A stretch of DNA of 64,000 bases, taken from contig NZ_MDHN01000028.1 of the NCBI RefSeq assembly GCF_001757105.1, forward strand, positions 62,001 through 126,000, in the 5' to 3' direction. Origin of the DNA: Alteromonas confluentis (GTDB lineage: Bacteria; Pseudomonadota; Gammaproteobacteria; Enterobacterales; Alteromonadaceae). Under the pieces are notes generated by a model. The model was not told where the DNA came from, searched no databases, and saw only the letters and a list, made by a program, of their open reading frames with translations. This document shows, one piece after another, positions 47,181-57,309 of the stretch (the first letter of the stretch is position 1; every line of letters starts with the position of its first letter). The position numbers and the translations under genes are program-made.

Positions 47181-48824
47181 TTATTCGTATTCGTAACGAA
47201 CCGTCAACGTGATTCTTCGCTCGTCGTAGTTTGGACCATAAACCGAAGTGGCTAGGGTGCCCGATCGTTTAATGTAGCCCGCCTCAATGTCGCCACTGAG
47301 GCTCTTACCAAACTTACGACGCAGGCCGGTTGATACCAGCCACTGCTCGTTATCTGACGCAGTTGAGCCGTTGTCTTGCTCAGTCGTACCATATCGCAGA
47401 CTTCCAAGCAGGGTGGTGTTTCTCCCTAACTCATAAGTCCCACTGACTGTTGCAGAGTAAATAGTGCGCTGTCGGTTAAACTCGAGGAAGTTATCATCGG
47501 CATACTGTAAGTTCAGCAACACTGTTGCTCGGCGCCCTTGAAGACCCATTTCTGCAGCCGCCGACTTTCTCAGTATGACAGCGTTTGATAATTCAATGCC
47601 AGAATCAATAAACTGAAGAAATTGCTCGCCTTCACCTGGCGTGTAGTTCAGGGAAGGTGGCTGGAAACAGTCTGCGGCAGTGAACTGACCAATAGGGCAG
47701 ACAAAGATGCCAAGTGACTGAGGGTTGGCAACAAGCTGGCTATATGACGTAACTTGTTCGTTATATCGCAAGGCACCGCGAATTTTACGGGAATTATAGG
47801 TCAGTGCTGCACTGCCTGATTTACCGTAGAAACGTCGTCCGTAGGTAGCCTGGAAGCTGGTACGAGGGGTGATCGCCCAACGGGTGTCGATACCAACAAA
47901 TATGTCGCCATCGTCTCTTTCTACGTCTGAATTAACTTTGTTAGCTGTAATTGCCACATAGTGGCCAGCATCCTGGCGGTAAGTTAACCCCACACCATAA
48001 CTTCTGAACTGTCGCTTGTTACTGAACTCATCAGTTCGGTCGGTAAGTTCGTTGGCGTCATAGCTGGCGTTAAGACGAATGCCAATGGGGCCGTAAACCA
48101 TTGAATCGAGTGAACCGGTCAGGTAGGTACCTGAGTAGTCCCCGTTGCTGGTTTGTTCGTCGCGCTCAAGATCACGGTACATGCCTGTGGCAGTCCAAAA
48201 GTAATTTTGTGCGTCATTGCCGTTCATCAGATAAAAATCTGAGGTCATTGAGTCGTTGTTGAACGTTGTCGTCGGTCGAAATTCTGACTCGCTTGAGTCA
48301 CCGGTTGAGTAGTTAACTGAACCGCCACCAGCGATGTAATCACCCTGGGGTAAAGTGAGCTTGGCGCTATAGCTTTGCGTTTCTACTTTCACCAACTCTT
48401 CAGCGTAGAGAAAGTAATCTGAAATTAGAAAGTTAGCACCTGTATTGTCGAGGAAGCGCTGGCTGCCCCGCGTTTCGAGAGTCAGCAGATTATCGATTGC
48501 TTCCCAACTCGCTCCGTAGCCATATTCCGCGTAGGTATCTTTACGGACAACATCGTCGGAATCCCGCTCCATCTGCGTAACACTACCGGTTACATAGCCG
48601 CGAAATGTGCGTGATGTATAACCAATACGACCTTCGGGCGTAACGGCAAGTGTCAACAGTTCTTCATTGCGCACATCGGAATGGCGATTCTGCAAAAGTG
48701 ATTTAGCTTCTACCGAAGCTGATACATTAAGGCCTTCAGCATGTGCGAAGTGAGCCGTTAGCACTAAAGCTAACGGCGACAGCACAGGTAACCAATTTTT
48801 TTTATTACGCTGAGATGCTCGCAT
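47181..48824 (-). CDS. XrtA-system outer-membrane beta-barrel protein (TIGR03016 type)
   Basis: The start at 48824 lies one base after the kinase stop codon and opens a 547-residue protein with a long signal peptide ending AHFAHA. The rest is a repetitive beta-barrel of alternating strands (YGVGLTYRQDAGHYVAIT and the like) ending in LTVRYEYE. Size, position and strand pattern match the PEP-CTERM-associated outer-membrane proteins (TIGR03016) thought to be the outer-membrane pore or assembly partner for the polysaccharide. An ATG at 48884 would overlap the kinase gene and is rejected. Confidence 0.8.
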   Translation of the reverse strand: MRASQRNKKNWLPVLSPLALVLTAHFAHAEGLNVSASVEAKSLLQNRHSDVRNEELLTLAVTPEGRIGYTSRTFRGYVTGSVTQMERDSDDVVRKDTYAEYGYGASWEAIDNLLTLETRGSQRFLDNTGANFLISDYFLYAEELVKVETQSYSAKLTLPQGDYIAGGGSVNYSTGDSSESEFRPTTTFNNDSMTSDFYLMNGNDAQNYFWTATGMYRDLERDEQTSNGDYSGTYLTGSLDSMVYGPIGIRLNASYDANELTDRTDEFSNKRQFRSYGVGLTYRQDAGHYVAITANKVNSDVERDDGDIFVGIDTRWAITPRTSFQATYGRRFYGKSGSAALTYNSRKIRGALRYNEQVTSYSQLVANPQSLGIFVCPIGQFTAADCFQPPSLNYTPGEGEQFLQFIDSGIELSNAVILRKSAAAEMGLQGRRATVLLNLQYADDNFLEFNRQRTIYSATVSGTYELGRNTTLLGSLRYGTTEQDNGSTASDNEQWLVSTGLRRKFGKSLSGDIEAGYIKRSGTLATSVYGPNYDERRITLTVRYEYE

Positions 48825-48825
48825 A

Positions 48826-49755
48826 CTAAGGGTTTTCCCTTTCTGCGTAGTAATATCCATAGTAGCCGGTTCCTTCCGGATCATTATTCACCGATTTGTT
48901 AACAACGAAGCCGATTGCCATGTCTGGGTTTAAACGTTCGACTGCATGACGAACATCATTTAGTTTTGACTTACCTTCTTCAACCACTACCACAGCTTGG
49001 CCGGCTAAGTTTGCCAGTATAGCCGTTTCTGTAATCCCGATAAGGGGAGGTGTATCAAAAATAACGATACGATCTGGATAGCGGTTGGCAAACTCATTCA
49101 CTGTTTCGGCCATTTTCTCACTGGCCAGAAGCTCAGTGGTCAAATGGTGAGAACGACCAGCAGGAATGATTTTCAACTTATCAAGGTTGGTGGGGTAGAG
49201 TACGTCAGATATATCGTCCACTTCACCTGTAAGATATTCCATTAGTCCTTCACGACGTTGTAAGCCTAATGTATTTAATACATTAGGCTTTAACACGTCA
49301 GCATCAACCAACAGAACGGTTTTGTCCTGCTCGGCTGCAATACTCATTGCCAGGTTACAAGCCGTGAACGTTTTACCCTCTGACGGGCGTCCACTGGTAA
49401 CCATAATGATATTACTGTTTTTCAGTGTTGAAGACAGTTTACCAAAGGCGTTATTGATGAGCTTCCGCTTGATTTCACGGTACTCTTCGTTAATTTGCTT
49501 TCGTACACCATTAATAGAAATATGACCGTTCTCTTCTAAACGTTGAATATCAAGTTCAAACGGTTCAAGAGTCGACGACTTACCTGAAGGTGCAGGTTTC
49601 GATTTCGCTGCAGGCTGAGTAGCGGAAATAACTTCCTCTTCAGACACTGCCGGCGATTCAGAAGAGGCAGAAGCTGCTTGTTGAGCTTCAAGTTCAGCTT
49701 TCTTTTTCTGGGCTTCACGCTGCCGTTGCAGCGCTTTTTCAATTGTACTGCTCAT
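48826..49755 (-). CDS. XrtA-associated tyrosine autokinase
   Basis: This 309-residue bacterial tyrosine kinase of the CpsD/CapB type has Walker A SGRPSEGKT (121-129), Walker A' LLVDADVLKPN and Walker B VIFDTPPLIG. The N-terminal ~60 residues are a coiled, Ala/Ser/Pro-rich linker. The C-terminus has a cluster of five tyrosines (298, 299, 301-303), the usual autophosphorylation site. It works with the chain-length protein just upstream (one-base overlap) to control polymer length and export. Confidence 0.88.
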   Translation of the reverse strand: MSSTIEKALQRQREAQKKKAELEAQQAASASSESPAVSEEEVISATQPAAKSKPAPSGKSSTLEPFELDIQRLEENGHISINGVRKQINEEYREIKRKLINNAFGKLSSTLKNSNIIMVTSGRPSEGKTFTACNLAMSIAAEQDKTVLLVDADVLKPNVLNTLGLQRREGLMEYLTGEVDDISDVLYPTNLDKLKIIPAGRSHHLTTELLASEKMAETVNEFANRYPDRIVIFDTPPLIGITETAILANLAGQAVVVVEEGKSKLNDVRHAVERLNPDMAIGFVVNKSVNNDPEGTGYYGYYYAERENP

Positions 49756-51329
49756 TACAAGATACCCTGCAGTAGATCGATATTAAGCAATTCTGCTCCA
49801 ACTAATAGGCCATACGCCATCACTAGGATCCCTGAAGATACAAGGAAAACAGCCATGCGCACCCGGTTTGTCTTCCTGATTTCATTAATGTTCAGGTGAG
49901 TTACCGTGCCCCAGACTGGATAGTCTGTAATTTGATTGAGCTGCGACGCTCTGACCAACAGTGGAGACAATTGGCTAAACAGGAACGCAAGACCAATACC
50001 AATACCGAAGCTTAAAAGCAGCACAACTGTGTAGTAGATGATGCGATAAGGGCCGGAAGGCTCGTTTGGCTGAAGCGGAGGCTCAATGATTCGGAACTGC
50101 AGCTCTTCTGCTGAAACATCAGCACGACGAGACAGGTCTGCCGACTCACGTCGAGCCAGTAAGTCTTCATACTTGTCTTTAGTGATAAAGTAGTCACGGT
50201 TAAGCGCAGCTGACTCGGCCTCGATTTGCGGAACTAAATCTATCTTAGATTCGAGAGCAGCAATACGGCGTTGTAAATCCTGTTCTTTAACGGAGAGTGC
50301 CGCAACGGAGCTCTCATGGCGACTGATTTCCAGTTTGAGTTCCTGGTTTAAATCGCTCATCGGCACGCCATCAGAATCACCTTCATCTGCATTTCGAAAA
50401 TCATCGATTTCTTTCTGACGGGCTTCTTCCAGATTCGCAAGCAAGGCTTTCGCTTCTATGACGTCGGGGTGTTGATCAGTGAAACGCAATTGAAGATCGT
50501 CGAGACGCTCTTCCAGGGTTTTGATTCGTTCATCGTAGCGAGTACGAAGCACCGAATCAGACTGATTACTCACACCAAAGCTATCGCCAGTGCCTTTAGA
50601 ACGTGAAAGCTGATTGGTTAACGATTCTACCTGCTGCGTTGTTTGCTTTATCAACAAGCGTGTGGCTTCGAGCTCGTTATTCAGCGTTTGCAATGTTGAA
50701 TAGAAAGTACCTTGAAGCGGTAGAATATTATTGTACTGACGTTTGAAGTTGGCAAGGCGTTGCTCTGCTTCAGAAAGTCGTGACTCGTACTCAGCAATCT
50801 GCTCATCAAGGAAACGGTTTGCGGTATCGGTGTCTCGACGGTTGTTGCCGAGGGCACCTTCTACGAATAAATTCAGCGTTTCCTGAACCACAGTTTGCGC
50901 CATAGCCGGGCTTCTGTTTTCGTAGGAAATGGTGAAAATGTTGTCGCGACCGGTAGCTCTTAATTGAATATCGGTAGACAAGCCATTTACCAGGTTATCA
51001 AATTCTTTGTCGCTGGTAGTGGTTAAGTCTAAATCGCTTTCTCGAGCAATGGTTTCTACGTTTGACCGGCTAAGCAGTGTTTTTGCCATTGTCTGTATTT
51101 CTTGGTCAGGGTTTGTCTGTATGGCCAAACCCTTCAACAATGGCTGTAACACGGAGCGGGTATCAACGAAAACCACGGCCTGCGATCGGTAAACGTCTGG
51201 AAGCATCGCCACGTAGGCGAAACCTATCGGGCAGAGTATCCAGGTACACACCATGATAAGACGCTTTTTGACCCAAATTCCCTTTACATAGTCGCTAAAG
51301 TGACCGAGGGCGCGCTGTAAATCCTGCAT
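49755..51329 (-). CDS. XrtA-system polysaccharide chain-length determinant (Wzz-like)
   Basis: This 524-residue inner-membrane protein has membrane helices near residue 30 and residue 425 and another near the C-terminus, enclosing a long periplasmic coiled coil (residues ~150-380). The N-terminal Wzz domain has the pattern MLPDVYRSQAVVFVDTRSVL and the end has the PPLQPNEPSGP proline-rich motif before the second helix. It is co-polymerase partner to the adjacent tyrosine kinase; their frames overlap by one base. Confidence 0.88.
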   Translation of the reverse strand: MQDLQRALGHFSDYVKGIWVKKRLIMVCTWILCPIGFAYVAMLPDVYRSQAVVFVDTRSVLQPLLKGLAIQTNPDQEIQTMAKTLLSRSNVETIARESDLDLTTTSDKEFDNLVNGLSTDIQLRATGRDNIFTISYENRSPAMAQTVVQETLNLFVEGALGNNRRDTDTANRFLDEQIAEYESRLSEAEQRLANFKRQYNNILPLQGTFYSTLQTLNNELEATRLLIKQTTQQVESLTNQLSRSKGTGDSFGVSNQSDSVLRTRYDERIKTLEERLDDLQLRFTDQHPDVIEAKALLANLEEARQKEIDDFRNADEGDSDGVPMSDLNQELKLEISRHESSVAALSVKEQDLQRRIAALESKIDLVPQIEAESAALNRDYFITKDKYEDLLARRESADLSRRADVSAEELQFRIIEPPLQPNEPSGPYRIIYYTVVLLLSFGIGIGLAFLFSQLSPLLVRASQLNQITDYPVWGTVTHLNINEIRKTNRVRMAVFLVSSGILVMAYGLLVGAELLNIDLLQGIL

Positions 51330-51354
51330 TGAATGTCCTAACTACTTTTTACTT

Positions 51355-51987
51355 CTAGAACCAGGCTTCTGGAATAATTACGATATCGCCAGGCAGGATA
51401 TCAATATTCTTAGAAATATCGCCGTCACGGATCAGATCATCAATATTCACATCGTAGGTCGCTTGCTCGCCGTTTACGACTCGAACCAGTTTGGCGTCAT
51501 TACCGTTAGCGAACTCGGTCAATCCACCTACTGCAATCATGAGATCCAGTAAGGTCATGTTTTCGGTGTAGCTAATAGCACGTGGGTTAGTGGCTTCACC
51601 AATAACGCGAACCTGTTCGCTGAGAGGACCAGAAAAATTATTCAGGCTAACCGTAACGCGAGGGTTATTAATGAAAGTAGACAGCTTTTCTTCAAGCTCT
51701 CGGGCTAGTGTTGAAGGGGTTTTTCCTGCAACATCAACGTCTTCTACTAATGAAGTTGTCACTTTGCCGTCCGGACGAACGATAAACTGACCAGAAATTT
51801 CAGGGTTTCGCCAAACAAAGATAGTTAACGAATCACCAGGACCGATAAGGTATTGATAATCATTAACATTTGTTGTCTTTGATGGGTGTGCTGTTGCAGT
51901 TGGCAACGTAGAGTGGCTTGTGCATCCAGAAAGGGCTGTCATGGCGCCGACAACCGTCAAACTTAAAACTTGTTTAGACCAATACAT
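51355..51987 (-). CDS. Polysaccharide export outer-membrane lipoprotein (Wza-like, XrtA type)
   Basis: This 210-residue lipoprotein has the lipobox ALSGC after a short signal peptide. A Poly_export domain (DYQYLIGPGDSLTIFVWRNP) and SLBB domain (VRVIGEATNPRAISYTENMT) follow. It is smaller than E. coli Wza, as usual for XrtA systems, and probably forms the periplasmic/outer-membrane part of the export channel. It is first in the four-gene minus-strand operon, divergent from the sugar transferase. Confidence 0.9.
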   Translation of the reverse strand: MYWSKQVLSLTVVGAMTALSGCTSHSTLPTATAHPSKTTNVNDYQYLIGPGDSLTIFVWRNPEISGQFIVRPDGKVTTSLVEDVDVAGKTPSTLARELEEKLSTFINNPRVTVSLNNFSGPLSEQVRVIGEATNPRAISYTENMTLLDLMIAVGGLTEFANGNDAKLVRVVNGEQATYDVNIDDLIRDGDISKNIDILPGDIVIIPEAWF

Positions 51988-52140
51988 GAGAGTTCATCCT
52001 ACACTCGGTTTAATTAATTTTTTTGCCTTAATGTAATTTACCCTACGGCAAATACCACTATAATGCCATCATCTTATGTAGTCTATTACAATAATAACCT
52101 TTATCATGTACAAAGATGTTGCAGTATCAGGGGGCCAAGG

Positions 52141-53553
52141 GTGGCGATAAATAAGCACAATCAAAGCAAGCGTTCAAACATTCTTGTTCTAACCGAAGCT
52201 CTGCTCGTTGCGTACATGGGATACATTACGCAGTTCATTTTGGTTCAGATCGGTATTAGTGAACCGGTAAGTATTGAGAAATTAGTGGTAAATGTAGGCA
52301 TGCTCACCGTTAGTATCCTGCTTTGCTCACTGTCTGTGGGGCTTTACGAAGCCAAGCTCAGAGAAACATTCCGCGGTATTATCCGTCGAATCTTCGTGAG
52401 TGTGGGTCTGAGTTACTTTCTAGTGGAAGTGGTTAGTCGCGCGCTGTTCGATGAACTGACGATGCATTCCTATTTCCTGCCAGCGGCTGTATCTAGCATT
52501 ATTATCACGCTGGTGATATTCCGCTACTTCACCAACCGCTTGGGCCTACTTGGCCTCGGTAAAGTGCGCATTGTCGTGCTGGGTGCCGGTGAGCGTGCAT
52601 CTATTATAGAAAAGCGTATGCGCCGCGACGTTGACCGTATCGGATTTGATCTATTGGGATTTATTCCCATACCTGGTGACAACCGGGAAGACGGCATCAA
52701 AAACGAAAAAATCATTCACGTTAAAGTCGATGAGAATTTTCAGCAGTTTATTGCCGACAATGAAATCGAAGAAATTGTCATTGCCTGTGACCAGCGTCGA
52801 GGCACGTTACCCATAGATGTGTTATTTGAATGCAGACTACGCGGTATTGAAGTGACAGACTTACTCGACTTCATGGAACGTGAAACCGGGCAAATCGTAG
52901 TCAATCTCATGTATCCAAGCTGGGTTATTTACTCCAATGGTTTTCATAGTCAGAACTACCTGCGTGATGCTATGGATTACTTTCTTAATGCATTTCTTGC
53001 ATCATTTGTATTCTTCTTCGCCTGGCCATTCATGCTGATCACCGCCATCATCATTTGGTTGGATGACGGCCGACGGACTGGCGCCTCTGTATTTTATAAA
53101 CAGGAGCGTGTAGGTCTGAACGGAAAGCTGTTTAAGATCATTAAGTTCAGAAGTATGCGGCCTGACGCTGAAAAAGACGGTGCAAAATGGGCCAGTAAAA
53201 ATGATGATCGTGTGACCCGCATCGGTCATTTTATCCGTAAGTACCGGGTCGATGAATTACCCCAGCTGTTTAATGTTTTCAAAGGTGAGATGGCTTTCAT
53301 CGGCCCTCGTCCTGAACGGCCTGAATTCGTTGAGAAACTGGTACGTGAAGTGCCTTATTATAATCAGCGTCATAACGTTAAGCCGGGTCTTGCTGGCTGG
53401 GCTCAGCTAAATTACCCCTACGGTGCGAGCGTTGAGGATTCCATGGAGAAACTGAAGTTTGATCTCTATTACGTCAAACATCAGAGTTTACTGCTGGATA
53501 TTCTTATTCTAATTCGTACCGTAGAAATTGTTTTATTTGGTAAAGGGCGCTAA
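52141..53553 (+). CDS. XrtA-system initiating sugar-phosphate transferase (TIGR03013 type)
   Basis: This membrane protein starts with four or five helices, a CoA-binding-like Rossmann domain (KVRIVVLGAGERASIIEKRM), and a C-terminal bacterial sugar transferase domain with KQERVGLNGKLFKIIKFRSM and VDELPQLFNVFKGEMAFIGP. It links the first sugar phosphate to the undecaprenyl carrier. The GTG at 52141 is chosen because of a GGGG-rich ribosome-binding site before it and a normal N-terminus; an ATG at 52063 would add 26 unlikely residues. Confidence 0.88.
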   Translation: MAINKHNQSKRSNILVLTEALLVAYMGYITQFILVQIGISEPVSIEKLVVNVGMLTVSILLCSLSVGLYEAKLRETFRGIIRRIFVSVGLSYFLVEVVSRALFDELTMHSYFLPAAVSSIIITLVIFRYFTNRLGLLGLGKVRIVVLGAGERASIIEKRMRRDVDRIGFDLLGFIPIPGDNREDGIKNEKIIHVKVDENFQQFIADNEIEEIVIACDQRRGTLPIDVLFECRLRGIEVTDLLDFMERETGQIVVNLMYPSWVIYSNGFHSQNYLRDAMDYFLNAFLASFVFFFAWPFMLITAIIIWLDDGRRTGASVFYKQERVGLNGKLFKIIKFRSMRPDAEKDGAKWASKNDDRVTRIGHFIRKYRVDELPQLFNVFKGEMAFIGPRPERPEFVEKLVREVPYYNQRHNVKPGLAGWAQLNYPYGASVEDSMEKLKFDLYYVKHQSLLLDILILIRTVEIVLFGKGR

Positions 53554-53607
53554 TTTTCCGCAATTGCCATTGCTTAAAAAGCCGTTGTATAACATCAGGG
53601 TAGAAGT

Positions 53608-55053
53608 ATGAATAAGGAGATGGGTATGATGGCTTTTTTGGCTAAGCATCCAGCAAGAAATATACTGCTGACGCTTGTTGGGTTAGCGCTTTTCTGGGCA
53701 TTGATAAATGCACCAGTCATGCTTACTTTATGGCGACATGGTTTCGACGATGGTACCTACTCCCATTCCTACCTTATTCCTTTTATTTTTGTTTATCTGC
53801 TTGTTGTACTCGCGCGCCGGGGAGAATTGCAGCCCCGACAATCTGTGTACTTGCCAGCAGTGCTTGCTTTTATAATTTGTGCTGTAGGCTTTTACTTCGC
53901 GCTTACTGCGCAGTTGTCGCTGCTGTATTGGACATTCTCTTTATTACTGCTGGCTAGTGCGTGTTGGATTGTCGTCCACTATACGTTAGGGCTGGCTTAC
54001 GCAATCGGCTTCCTGTTGTTCATGTACCCAATGTGGGGTGCATTACAATATGTGCTACAACATTTGTCTGTTTTTGCGGTGATGAACTTAATGAACCTGA
54101 CCGGAATTCCCACCTATGTGGAAGAGACTTCGGTGATGATTCCAGAAGGTACTTTTGTGATTGCCGGTGGGTGCAGTGGTCTGCGTTACTTCATTGTTTC
54201 TCTCGCCATTGGGTCAATGTTCGTTTTTCTAAACCTTAGAAACAGAGTTTCTGTGGTTAAGTTTATGGCGTTAGCGATTATCGGCGCGCTCATAACAAAC
54301 TGGATTCGTATTGTAGCGCTGGTGTTGATTGGCCATTTTACCGAAATGCAAAGCGACCTGATGCATGACCACAATAATTTTGGCTGGTACATCTACGCGC
54401 CTTTCATCATATTGCTCTTTTGGTACGGCGAGAAATTGATTAAACAAGAGCCCGCTGATGTGTTGCAAAAGCAAGAAGAGGCTGCGGCACTGAAGACGTA
54501 CCGTCAATATACGCCCAATGCTATTATCGCGTGCTGCTTAATTGTACTCTCTTCTTCAGTACTGCAACTGAATGTACTAACGTCGCCAATTGACACAGAT
54601 AACTGCAACCAATATCAATTGGAGAGTGAATACGCGCCGTATCTTCCTTATGGTCCAACAATATGCACAATGCAACAACGTGCCGGTGGCATTGCATATC
54701 ATACGCTTTCAGCCCTCTACAATGGTGACGATCCCGACGGTAAGCCAACGCAATATCAAGTTCACCTAGCGCCGGAGTCGTGGCAGGAGCTGCGTCGGTT
54801 AGAGAATGGCTCTTGGACTATCCGCATATTTCGAAATGGCCGCGAACAGCATTTTATCGCCTATAGCTATATAACCCCCACAGAGCAGGTTGCCAGTGAA
54901 ACGGCGATGAAAAAAGCCAGGATTTCATCGGCGCTAAAAGGGGAACGGCGTTCGGGTTTACTATGGGCACACGCGCAATGTCCCAATAACTGTGATGCAG
55001 TAATTCAACAGTGGCCGGCAGTATCTCAAGCTTTCAGCTTCCAACAGTTCTGA
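53608..55053 (+). CDS. xrtA: Exosortase A (XrtA) with C-terminal periplasmic domain
   Basis: This 481-residue exosortase has about eight membrane helices and the catalytic triad residues: Cys189 in AGGCSGLRYF, Arg234 in NWIRI, and a His at 253 or 255 in MHDHNNFGW. XrtA cleaves PEP-CTERM tails and attaches the proteins to the envelope. A C-terminal periplasmic domain (about 320-481, with four cysteines) sits where many XrtA proteins have an EpsI-like domain, but I cannot recognise EpsI in it. An ATG at 53626, preceded by AAGGAG, is a credible alternative start. Confidence 0.92.
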   Translation: MNKEMGMMAFLAKHPARNILLTLVGLALFWALINAPVMLTLWRHGFDDGTYSHSYLIPFIFVYLLVVLARRGELQPRQSVYLPAVLAFIICAVGFYFALTAQLSLLYWTFSLLLLASACWIVVHYTLGLAYAIGFLLFMYPMWGALQYVLQHLSVFAVMNLMNLTGIPTYVEETSVMIPEGTFVIAGGCSGLRYFIVSLAIGSMFVFLNLRNRVSVVKFMALAIIGALITNWIRIVALVLIGHFTEMQSDLMHDHNNFGWYIYAPFIILLFWYGEKLIKQEPADVLQKQEEAAALKTYRQYTPNAIIACCLIVLSSSVLQLNVLTSPIDTDNCNQYQLESEYAPYLPYGPTICTMQQRAGGIAYHTLSALYNGDDPDGKPTQYQVHLAPESWQELRRLENGSWTIRIFRNGREQHFIAYSYITPTEQVASETAMKKARISSALKGERRSGLLWAHAQCPNNCDAVIQQWPAVSQAFSFQQF

Positions 55054-55060
55054 GTGCACT

Positions 55061-56152
55061 ATGCGTGTCCGAGTTATCGATTCGGCTGACGAATTAATAG
55101 AGTTGGCGCCCTTGTGGCGTCAGTTGTACAGCGCAGCTGGGAACCGCCAAATATTTCTACACCCCGAATGGCATTTGTGCTGGCTTCGTCAGTATAAAAA
55201 GTACATTCGTCAGCTTAATATATACACTGTTTTCCGCGGTGACGAACTTGTTGCCGTATTACCTCTTTATCAGCGGAAGCATGAATGGTTTCAACTTCGC
55301 TTTATTGGTACCGGGGAATCGGAAGAGAGTGAAGTGTGTACCGAATACCACGATATCCTAATGCTCAAGGCACATCAGGAAGAGGCTTTACAGGTGCTGA
55401 AAGCGGCGCTGTTAGCTTCTGGCAAGGGCCTGGTGCTTGCCAACCTACGTCTGGATTCGCTGCTGCTAAGGCTATGTACGGAGCTTTATAGTGCTTCACT
55501 GACGCAATCTGCACAGGTTCAATCACGATATTATATCCCGCTGATAAATGACGGCTTGGCTAAGTCAAAAATCACTAAGAAATCAAAACGTTATGTTAAC
55601 CTAACCCACCGTCTTGGCGGGCGACTACGTATTTGTGAAGACAAGCAAGATTTGCCGCAGTATTTTGATGAACTCGTCAGCTTGCATAAAAAGCGCTGGG
55701 GAAAGGCAAGCACGCCAACCATATTCGATAACAGTGATTTTTTACAATTTCATCGGGCTCTTGTGAAATCCTTTTTCGACAGTGGTGAGCTCATTCTGGC
55801 GACGTTGGATATCGATGGTCAGCCTGTTGCGGCTTTTTACGGCATGACGTCAGCAGATTCCGTATATTTTTATCAAAGTGGTATTGATGATGACTTTAAG
55901 CCGAATGTTTCACCAGGAACGGTTATTCATTTTCTGGTAGCACAAAAGGCAGCCCGGCGAGGTTTCAAAGAGTATGACTTTTTGGGAGCGTCTATCAATG
56001 ATAGCTATAAACAACGGCTCACTGAAAATAGCGAGCCGTTAATTGGGATTAATGCTTATCATAATAAGGCACATCAATGGATTGATAGGCTGCGGGTAAC
56101 TGCATGCAAAGTCATTAGACGACTTTCGAGACACTCAACTAGCAGTAATTAA
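55061..56152 (+). CDS. CelD/BcsL-like GNAT acyltransferase
   Basis: This 363-residue protein belongs to the CelD/BcsL-like group of GNAT acyltransferases (Acetyltransf_6): an N-terminal half with FLHPEWHLCWLRQY and a second GNAT-like half with GQPVAAFYGMTSADSVYFYQ and KEYDFLGASINDSYK. Members are found in cellulose and exopolysaccharide loci and are thought to modify the polymer or precursors. It starts seven bases after the exosortase stop, so it is in the same operon. Many XrtA loci have a FemAB-type protein in this place. Confidence 0.8.
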   Translation: MRVRVIDSADELIELAPLWRQLYSAAGNRQIFLHPEWHLCWLRQYKKYIRQLNIYTVFRGDELVAVLPLYQRKHEWFQLRFIGTGESEESEVCTEYHDILMLKAHQEEALQVLKAALLASGKGLVLANLRLDSLLLRLCTELYSASLTQSAQVQSRYYIPLINDGLAKSKITKKSKRYVNLTHRLGGRLRICEDKQDLPQYFDELVSLHKKRWGKASTPTIFDNSDFLQFHRALVKSFFDSGELILATLDIDGQPVAAFYGMTSADSVYFYQSGIDDDFKPNVSPGTVIHFLVAQKAARRGFKEYDFLGASINDSYKQRLTENSEPLIGINAYHNKAHQWIDRLRVTACKVIRRLSRHSTSSN

Positions 56153-56190
56153 AACTAGTTTGAGTGGAAACTAATCTTAATCAAACATTG

Positions 56191-57309
56191 CTACTCATCG
56201 CCAAACGCGTTCAAAAAGCCTCTCGCACAGTTTTCCCAGGTATAGGTGGCCACAGAGTGTCTTAATGCGTCTGGGTCCCAGGCATTATTCAGTGCAGCTT
56301 CAACACTATTGGCAACGGATAAAGCCGTTAGCTCATGGATTAATATCCCGTTGACGCCATCGGTAATGATTTCCGGAATGCCACCCACGGCCGTTGCTAT
56401 CGGTGGGATGCCGGCAGCGAGTGCTTCCATAATCACATTTGGTACTCCCTCGCGATAACTTGGCAATATGAGTGCAGTCGCATTCATCAGCACGCCGGGA
56501 ATATCTTTGTGCATAACAGGGCCGCGAAGCGTTATTCGATCACCAAGGTTTAATTGGGCGATCCGTTCTGCCATGGCTTGTTCTTCGGGGCCTTTACCGA
56601 CGATATCTAATGTCACCTGAATGCCGTTCTCTTGCAGCAGCGCCATTCCGTCTATGAGTTCAAATACCCCCTTGGTTCGCAGCCAATTACCTATAAACAA
56701 CAAACGCGGTGTGTGCTGTGCAACGGGGGGTGCTGAAAAAGCATCAAAACTCACGCCGTTGTACACTGTCGAGAGCGGAAGGGGAGAGGTGGCTTTCTGA
56801 GAGATTTTATTAGCCAAGTCTTTGCTTACGGTGATGACTGCATCTGCGCATTGAAAAGCATTGAGCATCTGCGATTGTCTACCGTTTTGTTGGAAATGGA
56901 GGTTGATATCAGTGCCAACGCAGTGAATCACCACGCGGTTGCCATAAATACGCTTAAACCAAGTGGCGACCACACCTTCAGGAAACGCCCAACTGGCAAC
57001 GATCTTCTCTGAACGGGCAAGTTTAATGAAAGGAAAAATGCAACAAAGCATTGAAATCAGCAAGGTCAGCGAATAGGTGCGACGCCCAAAACCTGGCAGA
57101 AAAAGAAATGGGAAAAAGCAGGCACGGCTTTGCTTTAGCTTGCCTTTTAGCAGTTGCTTAAAATAAATATGGGCAGGAACAGGAACCAGCACATCTACGT
57201 CTGCAAAATCGCGTAAAGCCTCTACTATTTGATAGTTGTATGCCGCTCTGGTTGGCTCCCAGGGTGAAGGATACAAGTTGGTAAAATAGGTAATTGCACT
57301 GCGCTTCAT
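56191..57309 (-). CDS. GT4-family glycosyltransferase
   Basis: This 372-residue GT-B-fold glycosyltransferase has a GT4 C-terminal domain (RLLFIGNWLRTKGVFELIDG, then the nucleotide-binding ALILPSYREGVPNVIMEALAA). The N-terminal half is shorter in motif but carries the expected acceptor-side fold. It is the last gene of the minus-strand operon, overlapping its upstream neighbour by four bases, and probably adds one sugar of the repeat unit. Sugar specificity is not readable. Confidence 0.88.
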   Translation of the reverse strand: MKRSAITYFTNLYPSPWEPTRAAYNYQIVEALRDFADVDVLVPVPAHIYFKQLLKGKLKQSRACFFPFLFLPGFGRRTYSLTLLISMLCCIFPFIKLARSEKIVASWAFPEGVVATWFKRIYGNRVVIHCVGTDINLHFQQNGRQSQMLNAFQCADAVITVSKDLANKISQKATSPLPLSTVYNGVSFDAFSAPPVAQHTPRLLFIGNWLRTKGVFELIDGMALLQENGIQVTLDIVGKGPEEQAMAERIAQLNLGDRITLRGPVMHKDIPGVLMNATALILPSYREGVPNVIMEALAAGIPPIATAVGGIPEIITDGVNGILIHELTALSVANSVEAALNNAWDPDALRHSVATYTWENCARGFLNAFGDE

